This document shows positions 26,901-33,922 of a DNA stretch of 64,000 bases, piece after piece. The translations under genes were made by a program, and so were the position numbers. Source of the DNA: Alkalihalobacterium alkalinitrilicum. Its GTDB lineage: Bacteria; Bacillota; Bacilli; Bacillales; Bacillaceae_F. The notes under the pieces are model-generated. The model saw nothing but the letters and a program-made list of their open reading frames with translations, ran no database searches and had not been told where the DNA came from. The stretch lies in assembly GCF_002019605.1 (NCBI RefSeq), contig NZ_KV917368.1:3982519-4046518 (forward strand), written 5' to 3'. The first letter of the stretch is position 1. Each line of letters begins with the position of its first letter.

Positions 26901-29025
26901 CATCTATCGCCGTTTCTTTCAACAATGTTGCTTCATGTACGTTACTTTTGTTTCCGTGTCGATCGACCGCAAAAGCTGTAATCGCTAGGGTCCCATCATT
27001 TAACCCTAGTAAATCGATCGCCTCACTAAATTCCCCATCCTCATTTGCAGTGGTGGTAAACTGAATGTCTCGATTTACTCCATCTGAAACGGTAACTTCC
27101 ACGGTCGCTCCAGGAGTTGCGGTACCATAAAATCGGAAGTCATTTGCATTTTCGCTATTCACCGTGTCGCTCATCTCTAACACAGGTGTTTCGGACACCG
27201 TAACTTTAGTGATTTCTGCTTCGGTTGTAGCACTCGTATTACCAAATCGATCTGTACTAATCGCAGAAATCGTTACTGTTCCGTCATTTAAACCGCGGAG
27301 ATCGATTGTCGTATGAAACACACCATTACCATTTGCCGTTACCTCTGTCAAAACAGCTGGATTGACGCCATCTGACGCACGAATTTCCACGGTCGCATTC
27401 GGCTCCACCGCCCCAGAGATTTCAAAGTTTTCCATGGTTACACTCGTGGTGATCGGGGCGTGATCCAAACCAGGAGTAGCGGTCATCGTATTTTTCGTAA
27501 TGGACTGTTGTGTTTCTTTGCTGTTTTTTCCTGCCTTTCCCGTTGCAAACGCAGTTACGGTCAAGGCCCCTTCATTCAGTGCGGATAAATCAAACGCTTG
27601 TTCATACGTGCCGTCTGCATTAGCCGTGACCTGTTTGGTAATCGGGGGATTTGCTCCGTCAGTAATCGTCACCGTTACCGTTGTATCTCTCCCCGTCGTT
27701 CCAGAAATAAGATAAGAGGTGACATTGTGACTTGTCACATTTTCTCTTTCGCTAATAACAGGAGCAACTGGTGCAGGAGTCTCGACGACCTCCTCATCTG
27801 GTATCGTAAGAGTCTGTCCGACGCGAAGGACATCGGTCGTAAGGTTATTGACGGACCGAATAGCATCAATGGACGTCCCAAACCGATTGGCGATGAGCCA
27901 CAAAGAGTCGCCTGAAACAACGGTATAAGTAACAGTCTCAGGTTCAGGTGTAGGAGCAGGAGGAGGAGTCTCGACGACCTCATCTACAGGCGCATCAACA
28001 ACCTTAGAAATCGTAAGCGTTTGTCCAATGCGGAGCACATCGGTCGTAAGGTTATTGGCCGATCGAATAGCATCAATGGACGTCCCAAACCGATTGGCGA
28101 TGAGCCACAAAGAGTCGCCCGAAACAACGGTATAAGTAACAGTCTCAGGTTCAGGTGTAGGAGCAGGAGGAGGAGTCTCGACGACCTCTTCCACAGGGGC
28201 ATCAACAATCTTAGAAATTGTAAGCGTTTGTCCGACGCGGATCACATCAGACGTAAGGTTATTGGCTGATTTAATGGCCTCGACAGTTGTGCCAAACCGT
28301 TTAGCGATAACGGATAAAGAGTCCCCCGAAACAACTGTATAGGTGACGGTCTCTAGGTTTGGAGCGGGTGGCTCAACTTTTTCCTCCACTGGGGTTGTCG
28401 TCAAAGGGTTTTCTGTTCTTGGAGGTTCTTCGGCTTTTACCTGTTCCACTTTTTGTGGTATTTTTAATTTTTGCCCAATGGAAAGAACATCTCCAGTTAA
28501 TCCGTTTATCGAGCGAATGTCATCGATTGTCGTGTTATAGCGTTTTGCCAGTAAAAACAGCGTATCACCAGATGAAACATGGTATGTAAAATATGGAAGC
28601 TTTAAAGCTTGCCCAACGAAAAGTTGATCTGTCGTCATCCCGTTTACCTCTTGAATAGAAGAAATAGGTACATTAAATCGCTTTGCTAATAAAAACAAAG
28701 TGTCGCCAGATTGGACAATGTACACATCGAACTGAGCCTCTTGCTGAATTTGTATTGCTGCCGATTGTGCACTTGCGCCTGTTGATCCTCCAAAATAAAA
28801 AGAAGCCACAAGTAAAGAGCCAGCCATTACTTTCACGGTAGATACGCGTAATTGTGGGAATTGCTCTCTAATTAACAGGCGGACGTGTGATTGAAGTTCG
28901 ATTCTTTTTCGAGGTGATTGTCCTAATTCATTTGCGAATTCTGTTAAATGTTCCTCTAAATGGACAACGAGTGTATAGCTTTTATCTTCATTTATCTTCA
29001 ATTGATAGCTTCGAATAAGTTCCAT
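23953..29025 (-). CDS. giant LysM / Ig-like / GH18 cell-wall hydrolase-like protein
   Basis: 1690-residue exported protein. A ~70-residue cytosolic-looking N-terminus leads into one hydrophobic segment (VMAGSLLVASFYFGG). Then come five LysM peptidoglycan-binding modules, eight ~95-residue Ig-like repeats (each ending in a TDxAGNTSE-like and EKDT motif), a sixth LysM, a glycoside hydrolase 18 domain, and two C-terminal LysM modules. The GH18 signature DGVNVDLEN carries Asp1333, Asp1338 and catalytic Glu1340. GH18-LysM proteins of spore formers, such as SleL/YaaH, cleave peptidoglycan, so N-acetylglucosaminidase-type wall hydrolysis is likely. LysM copies 4 and 5 with their Pro-rich linkers are nearly identical, pointing to recent duplication. 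GGGAG precedes the ATG. Confidence 0.92.
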   Translation of the reverse strand: MELIRSYQLKINEDKSYTLVVHLEEHLTEFANELGQSPRKRIELQSHVRLLIREQFPQLRVSTVKVMAGSLLVASFYFGGSTGASAQSAAIQIQQEAQFDVYIVQSGDTLFLLAKRFNVPISSIQEVNGMTTDQLFVGQALKLPYFTYHVSSGDTLFLLAKRYNTTIDDIRSINGLTGDVLSIGQKLKIPQKVEQVKAEEPPRTENPLTTTPVEEKVEPPAPNLETVTYTVVSGDSLSVIAKRFGTTVEAIKSANNLTSDVIRVGQTLTISKIVDAPVEEVVETPPPAPTPEPETVTYTVVSGDSLWLIANRFGTSIDAIRSANNLTTDVLRIGQTLTISKVVDAPVDEVVETPPPAPTPEPETVTYTVVSGDSLWLIANRFGTSIDAIRSVNNLTTDVLRVGQTLTIPDEEVVETPAPVAPVISERENVTSHNVTSYLISGTTGRDTTVTVTITDGANPPITKQVTANADGTYEQAFDLSALNEGALTVTAFATGKAGKNSKETQQSITKNTMTATPGLDHAPITTSVTMENFEISGAVEPNATVEIRASDGVNPAVLTEVTANGNGVFHTTIDLRGLNDGTVTISAISTDRFGNTSATTEAEITKVTVSETPVLEMSDTVNSENANDFRFYGTATPGATVEVTVSDGVNRDIQFTTTANEDGEFSEAIDLLGLNDGTLAITAFAVDRHGNKSNVHEATLLKETAIDAPTLEPIEAINQETAAHFTVNGHAQPGTTVEVILTDGVNPEVRATTTTAENGIFDVTIDVTSLDDTSLTLRATQTSKAGITSAVQEMTVEKDTLIPDAPLFDNRGFINGENQSSYEITGTAEANALIAITATNRLEQSISFTTRADENGVYHIPIDVSTIDDGDIQFKITQTDRAGNTSEAATETVIKDTIAPADFSLDDGGIIYSGNEADYLLAGAVEPDSTVDITLTDGLKVIKKTMTADSDGRFEVPFDVRTLSDGDITVLFTISDKAGNKADQARTIFKDTVAPSEVTLDLPEFINRDNVDLFSMIAWGSDDGTRVVLVFSDGVNEVIEEVEVRDGAFGATLDLSTLEDGPISIRITQTDLAGNTSEVQTATIEKDTVVEDAVIAKNGFSYVNGEPVYTVIGTAEPGATVTVFIDDPLREEPTSVSATANRNGFFTIHVPVSHLESTEDVKITVQQRDKAENVSEVTLVSVSSYIVAAGDTLDMIAKRFNTTATALRSMNNLTGDTIQVGQTLRLPASASEVINLGYLYFGNTQHFISTVNQTSHSVNVVSPSYFDVNPDGTLKLTYQLDTHFIETMHLQGIRVVPFLSNHWDREIGRAMLANKEQAVQQIADAIERYNLDGVNVDLENITVADRDHFTEFVRLLRELVPAHKEVSVAVAANPNGWNTGWHGAYDYTNLAKYVDYIMIMSYDESYHGGDPGPVASLPWVERSIQYAIDQGVPRDKIVVGLAQYGRYWMEGASVGGFGISNTAVEQMIERYNGTVEFDEASQSPKATITIREGDPVTVVGGRTLEPGTYTIWFENEESARQKLALVSKYNIRGVGTWSLGQGNLEVFNSYATTLPTTVPVSSSSPNSGQDSEPVSAPGSYTSYQVVSGDSLWVIANRFDTTIAAIKEANNLTGDAIFVGQTLRIPTNRDVAVEEEAMEDVITEVQTYTVVSGDSLWRIASRFGTTVDAIKEANDLSGDTIHVGQELRIP

Positions 29026-29142
29026 CGCAATAACTCCCTCCGTACTATAAAACCTTATGTTTAGTCTTCCAAAGTAAGAGAAGAAAATGCACTTGTTGAG
29101 TGAATTTAAGAGGTGCCAGGCTTTGCTCGAAAAAGCTCAAAG

Positions 29143-29235
29143 TTTGTCGAGAAATCGATAAATGAGCAAAGTTGAAAATAAAATAACGAAAGTTGAAAAT
29201 AAACAGCTAAAGTCAAAAATAAAATTCTATTAAGT
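29143..29235. repeat. A-rich iteron array, copy 3
   Basis: Starts TTGTCGAGAAATCGATAAAT and carries three to four units (AGTTGAAAATAAAATAAC, AGTTGAAAATAAACAGC, AGTCAAAAATAAAATTC). It lies upstream of the LysM/GH18 gene, 5.4 kb from copy 2, and in the same orientation as the other two copies. Confidence 0.7.
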
Positions 29236-29399
29236 AGAGGAGTTTTACACAGAATCCCAAAATTAAACGCTATTCATAAAGAAAAGTCGCTGGTATAATT
29301 GACACATGCACAATAATTTTGAAATGTGTGGAAGAGTTTAATTGAGATATAATCGTTTATGTTGTTATAGTTAATATAATATTCTTCCTAAAGGGGAGT

Positions 29400-29586
29400 A
29401 GCATTTACAGCAAAGTCGTCATTACGGGAAAACATCCCCGGCTTTGTTGGCAACGTTTGTTGTTTGCAAGACCTTTACCAATTATTTTGGTGAGGTCTTT
29501 TTCTGTCTCTGATGAAAAGGCGTTATGACCGAATAATTGGTCTAACGTCTTTTTATTTTTGTCCTCTATGAAGGGAGTAGTAAAAT
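29400..29586 (+). promoter_or_regulatory. structured leader with two tandem terminator hairpins
   Basis: The 5' region of the kinase-like gene holds a GC-richer block (ACGGGAAAACATCCCCGG) and then two terminator-like hairpins. The first is AAGACCT/AGGTCTT with an inner ACCA/TGGT stem (29468-29502, T-run). The second is GGCGTTA-GACC/GGTC-TAACGTC (29519-29560, T-rich tail). ACCAATTATT in hairpin 1 (29477-29486) is exactly complementary to AATAATTGGT in hairpin 2 (29532-29541), so the two could be replaced by a long-range duplex. This looks like an attenuator; I cannot match it to a known riboswitch class. Confidence 0.55.
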
Positions 29587-30177
29587 ATGAAATCATTCTA
29601 TGTATTAGCTAACAGTGTTAAATTTGATCATCGAATGTCGATTGTAGCTAAAGATGAAAACTTAGAGTTAATAGGTACTGGGAAAAGTGCAGCGGTTTTC
29701 AAGGTGAGCTCAACAAAATTAGCTATAAAAGTGTTTTATCCTCAATATACTAATCTAGCAAATGTAGAGGCGGACATCTATCGAAAGCTTAATGGAATCG
29801 ACTACTATCCGACATTACATGCGGATGGACCGAATTATGTAGTGATCGACTTGATCGAGGGGAACACCCTATATAGTTGTCTGAATAAAGGAATCGAAGT
29901 TCATGAGAAAGTCATTAATGAAGTAGATAATGCTTTAAGGTTTGCAAAAAAGAGAGGGCTTAACCCGTCAGATGTGCATTTGAAAAATATTTTTATTACG
30001 CCTGACTCAGCTGTTCGTATCGTCGATGTCGCGCGCTTCACACAGGAGGCGCCATGCCCCAAATGGAAGGATACGAAAAAAGCATATTATAAGTTTTATC
30101 GAAGAGGCATCCTCCCGAAGAAAATGCCGACCTTTCTACTAGATACCATCGGAAGAATATATAGAAAATATAGCTAA
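29587..30177 (+). CDS. small serine/threonine protein kinase-like protein (YrzF-type)
   Basis: 196-residue minimal kinase fold. A glycine-rich loop GTGKSAAVFKV (about 32-42) precedes the ATP-binding Lys in LAIKVFY (about residue 48). A catalytic-loop-like NPSDVHLKNIFI and a DFG-equivalent IVDVARF follow. The HRD motif is replaced, with Asp in SDVHLKN, as in the small YrzF/YbdM-like bacterial kinases. The ATG follows AAGGGAG. The gene stands behind a leader with two terminators, so its expression is probably conditional. galE follows after a 118-base gap. Substrates are unknown. Confidence 0.75.
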   Translation: MKSFYVLANSVKFDHRMSIVAKDENLELIGTGKSAAVFKVSSTKLAIKVFYPQYTNLANVEADIYRKLNGIDYYPTLHADGPNYVVIDLIEGNTLYSCLNKGIEVHEKVINEVDNALRFAKKRGLNPSDVHLKNIFITPDSAVRIVDVARFTQEAPCPKWKDTKKAYYKFYRRGILPKKMPTFLLDTIGRIYRKYS

Positions 30178-30295
30178 TAAAGGGCGCCTGGAACTTTTCA
30201 TTCCATATTTCACACTTTTTCTTCAACTGCATGCACAACCAAAGCCTCTCGAGATTATAATGACTGTGACCTTATACAGTAGGGGTGAAAATAAA

Positions 30296-31303
30296 ATGAT
30301 TCTGGTTACAGGGGCGGCAGGTTTTATCGGGAGCCACGCATGTGTCGAACTACTGAATGCAGGATATGAAATCGTGACAGTTGATAATCTTTCAAATAGC
30401 AAGCGAGAAGCTATAAACCGGGTGAAACAAATTACCAAAAGAGATTTCCTGTTCTATCCAATTGATCTTTTGGATAAGGAAGCTTTAGAAAAAGTTTTTA
30501 TAGAAAATAAAATAAAAGCTGTTATTCATTTTGCAGGTCTAAAGGCAGTAGGGGAATCGACAGAAAAGCCGCTAATGTACTACTACAATAATATCGTAGG
30601 TACAATCATCCTTTGCGAATTAATGACTAAGTACAAGATAAAAAGAATTGTGTTTAGTTCCTCGGCAACGGTTTATGGCATGCCAGATCAAGTTCCTATC
30701 TCAGAAAACTCTCCACTTAGAGCAATGAACCCGTATGGTCGGACAAAATTGATGATTGAAGAAATATTACGAGATCTCTATCTTTCGGATAAAAGTTGGT
30801 CGATTTCCATTTTAAGGTACTTTAATCCAGTCGGAGCCCACCCTAGCGGTACAATTGGTGAAGACCCTAATGGGATCCCGAGTAACTTAATGCCTTTTAT
30901 AACTCAAGTAGCTATCGGCAAATTAAATCAATTAAAAGTTTTTGGTAATGATTATGAGACCATTGATGGAACTGGGATTAGGGATTATATCCATGTAGTT
31001 GATTTAGCCAAAGGTCATTTAAAAGCGTTAGAGGTTGTCATGAACACATTTGGGGTAAAAGTTTTCAATCTTGGTACTGGTAGTGGTTACAGTGTCCTTC
31101 AAATTATTGAGACTTTTGAGAAAGTTACAAAAAAATCCGTACCTTACCAAATCGTTGAAAGGCGTCAAGGAGACGTAGCCGCGATCTATGCTGATACTAA
31201 TAAAGCGAAAGACGAACTAGGTTGGGTTGCAACCAAAGGGCTAGAAGAAATGTGTATAGATTCGTGGAGATGGCAAGTCAATAATCCCAAAGGTTATATA
31301 TAA
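30296..31303 (+). CDS. galE: UDP-glucose 4-epimerase
   Basis: Interconverts UDP-glucose and UDP-galactose (or the N-acetyl forms) for polysaccharide synthesis. The Rossmann motif is TGAAGFIGSH near the N-terminus. The catalytic Tyr147 and Lys151 are in YGRTK, with the Ser/Thr of SSSATVYG. The length of 336 residues fits. I choose ATG 30296, nine bases after AGGGGTG; an upstream ATG at 30260 adds 12 non-family residues. With galU 5 kb downstream it can supply UDP-sugars for the exporter operon. Confidence 0.95.
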   Translation: MILVTGAAGFIGSHACVELLNAGYEIVTVDNLSNSKREAINRVKQITKRDFLFYPIDLLDKEALEKVFIENKIKAVIHFAGLKAVGESTEKPLMYYYNNIVGTIILCELMTKYKIKRIVFSSSATVYGMPDQVPISENSPLRAMNPYGRTKLMIEEILRDLYLSDKSWSISILRYFNPVGAHPSGTIGEDPNGIPSNLMPFITQVAIGKLNQLKVFGNDYETIDGTGIRDYIHVVDLAKGHLKALEVVMNTFGVKVFNLGTGSGYSVLQIIETFEKVTKKSVPYQIVERRQGDVAAIYADTNKAKDELGWVATKGLEEMCIDSWRWQVNNPKGYI

Positions 31304-31606
31304 TATTAGAAAACATAGTTATCAATAGTGTGTTTAGAAAGAAGTAAATGATTGTCGATGAAGTGTTTGTGAACTAGAAACGAATGAATGAGGCTATATT
31401 TCCGACCTACAAGCACAATTACACAAGAGATTATTTTAAAAAAGAGAACAACAGAGAAAAGAAGTTAACAAAAAACATTATTTAAAGTTGTGTTAGAAAA
31501 ACCATTTTAATTTTGCAAAACGAATAAAGCTCCATCGTACCCTAAATCATTTTCTTCAAACTTTTCCTTCTTTTGTTTTGTTCTCTCCCTTCCTCAGCTC
31601 TTTATT

Positions 31607-31650
31607 TGTAACATTCTTGTAACCTACTACCAAAATTTTCACTTTATAAT
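31607..31650 (+). promoter_or_regulatory. WalR (YycF) box with -10 element
   Basis: TGTAAC-ATTCT-TGTAAC (31607-31623) is an exact direct repeat with a 5-base spacer, matching the WalR recognition sequence TGTWAH-N5-TGTWAH. A TATAAT follows at 31645-31650, with no good -35, as expected for an activated promoter. It lies about 100 bases before the NlpC/P60 gene, a typical WalRK target class. The rest of 31304-31751 shows no gene. Confidence 0.7.
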
Positions 31651-31751
31651 AAAAGGAAAGACGAACCTTGCCGATATATACCTAAAGTACGAAAAAAGAA
31701 TAATGTAAATCTATAAAACTACTAAAAATGCTCTATAGGAGGAAATAATGA

Positions 31752-33137
31752 ATGGGTACAAAGTCAGTTGTTAAAAAAGCGGTGATTTCTTCAACTTTTG
31801 CAACAGGGATCGTATTAACAGCTCCGCTAGTTGTAGATGCGGCTCTTGGTGACCAACCGTTAAAAAAGGGGATGTCGCATCCTGATGTCAAAGAACTGCA
31901 AGAAGTATTGAAAACAAAAGGCTATTTTAATTATCATACAGCAACTGGCTTCTATGGAACGATAACAGAAGAAGCTGTAAAGCAATTCCAAAAAACACAC
32001 GGTATACAGACAACAGGAGTTGCTAACACGAATACGTTAAACATTCTTCTGAATACGACAACACAGCGTAGTGCAACGTCTACTCAGATTGCTTCTGCAA
32101 CAGCGACTAACTCAGCCCTTGCACAAACAACAGGCCTTCTTCGTGCAGGTTCACAAGGACAAGCAGTAACAGAATTGCAAGAATTACTAAAAGAAGCGGG
32201 TTACTTTAATACCAATCCGACAGGCTATTATGGTAGAGTAACTGAAAGTGCAGTGCGAGAATACCAAAAGAAAAATCGCTTAACCGTTGATGGTATTGTA
32301 GGTCAACAAACGCGCTCTCATCTGTTAGGTGGAACAGCGCAATCTTCAACAGCGCCAGCACCGACACAGCCAGCAGCATCAACACAAGCAGCACCAGCAC
32401 CGTCTTCAAATACAAATACAACGACTGAAAACACGACTGTACAGTTCAATGCACAGACGTTACGTGTGGGGTCAAGAGGAACTCAAGTGAGACAACTGCA
32501 ACAGTCTCTAAAACAACTTGGTCACTTTAACCATACGGTAACAGATTACTTTGGCAGTGTTACCGATGCTGCTGTCCGTTCGTTCCAAATTAGTCAACGT
32601 CTAACGGTTGACGGGATTGCAGGCCCGCAAACTTTCCGTGCATTAGAGGCAGCTTTAAGTGGTTCAGCCCAGGGTACGGAGCAGACGGTTCAAAATCAAA
32701 CACAAACAAAAGCTGAAACAACGACAGCACCTAAAAATACGGCATCAGAAAATTCAAATCCACCTGCAGAACAAGGTTTTCAACCGATGAACCTTGTGGC
32801 GGATGCTGCTCAACTTACAGGCGTGCCTTACTTATGGGGTGGAACAACACCAAGTGGTTTTGATTGCAGTGGCTTCGTGCAGTACGTCTTTAAACAACAA
32901 GGGGTAAACCTTCCGCGTACGGTTGCTCAGCAATGGAGTGCAGGGAAATCGGTGGACAAGCCTAGTGTTGGAGATCTTGTATTCTTTGAAACCATCTCAA
33001 AGGGACCTTCTCATAATGGAATATACATAGGAAACAATCAGTTCATTCATAGCGGCTCATCAACAGGTGTGACCGTTGCAAGTATGAATAATAGCTATTG
33101 GGCGCCGCGATACTTAGGGGCTAAGAGAATGGAATAA
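31752..33137 (+). CDS. peptidoglycan endopeptidase: three PG-binding modules plus NlpC/P60
   Basis: Secreted D,L-endopeptidase-type autolysin. A signal peptide (cleavage near VDAALG) is followed by three PG_binding_1 modules, each with GxxGxxVxxLQ and YFGxVTxxAVxxFQ-like motifs (about residues 35-85, 130-185 and 230-285), separated by Ser/Thr/Ala/Gln-rich linkers. The NlpC/P60 domain ends the protein, with Cys372 in FDCSGF, His421 in SHNGIYIG and His433 in QFIHSG. The ATG follows AGGAGGAAATAATGA. The WalR box upstream suggests control by WalRK, and a shared terminator separates it from the convergent lipoprotein gene. Confidence 0.95.
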   Translation: MGTKSVVKKAVISSTFATGIVLTAPLVVDAALGDQPLKKGMSHPDVKELQEVLKTKGYFNYHTATGFYGTITEEAVKQFQKTHGIQTTGVANTNTLNILLNTTTQRSATSTQIASATATNSALAQTTGLLRAGSQGQAVTELQELLKEAGYFNTNPTGYYGRVTESAVREYQKKNRLTVDGIVGQQTRSHLLGGTAQSSTAPAPTQPAASTQAAPAPSSNTNTTTENTTVQFNAQTLRVGSRGTQVRQLQQSLKQLGHFNHTVTDYFGSVTDAAVRSFQISQRLTVDGIAGPQTFRALEAALSGSAQGTEQTVQNQTQTKAETTTAPKNTASENSNPPAEQGFQPMNLVADAAQLTGVPYLWGGTTPSGFDCSGFVQYVFKQQGVNLPRTVAQQWSAGKSVDKPSVGDLVFFETISKGPSHNGIYIGNNQFIHSGSSTGVTVASMNNSYWAPRYLGAKRME

Positions 33138-33142
33138 TAAAA

Positions 33143-33172
33143 AAAGGAGGTGCCGAATTCGGTACCTCCTTT
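33143..33172. terminator. bidirectional terminator between convergent genes
   Basis: AAAGGAGGT-CCG / CGG-ACCTCCTTT forms a near-perfect hairpin with A/T runs on both sides. It sits between the stops of the NlpC/P60 gene and the minus-strand lipoprotein. Confidence 0.85.
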
Positions 33173-33176
33173 CAAA

Positions 33177-33665
33177 TTACTCAATTTTAAATTTTGCATC
33201 AGCAAAATTTAGAACTGTGTTTTTAGGGTTATCCTCTTCAAATTGGAAGATAGAAATTGTATAAATATCAGGCTCTAATAAGTCGCCAATAATCGAAAAC
33301 TCAGATTCCAGAACGTCCTCTGTAGTAAAGACCGTAAGAAAATCCTCATTTAAAAAGGCGTAAACTTCCTGGTCAGGGTTAAAATTGACTAGCATAAAGT
33401 AGATGGTAGTCATAAGTTGATTACGATCAAAGATAGGTATTGCATTTTCAGTTTGTCGACCGTCGTCATTTGACAAGATGAATACTACTTCTTCACTTCG
33501 GTGTGGGATTTCAGTAGGGAAAACGATCTCCTCTGCAGAATGTACATGATCATCCACAGTTTGTACTTCATCATCTGATACTATTGGCGCACTTGTATCT
33601 TGTTTACAGCCAGCTACTATCATCACGAAACAAAAAATAGCTATGACCTTTAGAATTAATTTCAT
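33177..33665 (-). CDS. lipoprotein of unknown function
   Basis: 162 residues with a lipoprotein signal peptide and lipobox IVAGC (Cys about residue 20). A His/Asp/Glu-rich linker (DDHVHSAEEI) leads to a compact beta-type domain with many Glu and Phe. I do not recognise the domain. The ATG follows GAGGG on the minus strand. It faces the NlpC/P60 gene and shares its terminator. It is exposed outside the membrane; nothing more can be inferred. Confidence 0.7.
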   Translation of the reverse strand: MKLILKVIAIFCFVMIVAGCKQDTSAPIVSDDEVQTVDDHVHSAEEIVFPTEIPHRSEEVVFILSNDDGRQTENAIPIFDRNQLMTTIYFMLVNFNPDQEVYAFLNEDFLTVFTTEDVLESEFSIIGDLLEPDIYTISIFQFEEDNPKNTVLNFADAKFKIE

Positions 33666-33922
33666 AATTAGAACCCTCTTTCAAAAATAATATCTATGCA
33701 AGCCTATTAATTATAATATAATGTTTATTGCTTGGATATTTCCTTTTAATTACTTATACTGGTCATCATATAAAAGATATGCTCTTAGTGGACACCAATA
33801 AAGGGTGTGAATGAAAGCGATTTATTTATTAAAAAAGGGTTACTAAGTAGAAAAAGAGAGCAGAATGGAAGGATATAGATAGGGAAAATTGAGGGAACCG
33901 AGTTTAGAAAGGAAATGATTTT

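Noticed and set aside
24380-28589. Many plus-strand reading frames inside the LysM/GH18 gene
   Set aside because: They are antisense shadows of a repetitive coding sequence with clear domains on the minus strand; none has a recognisable product or ribosome site.
29400-29520. Known riboswitch (c-di-GMP, c-di-AMP, purine, T-box) before the kinase gene
   Set aside because: I compared the conserved core motifs from memory and found no convincing match; kept only as a structured leader.
33811-33830. Catabolite-responsive (cre) site at ATGAAAGCGATTTAT
   Set aside because: The 3' half lacks the conserved CA, and nothing else supports catabolite control of the PP-loop gene.
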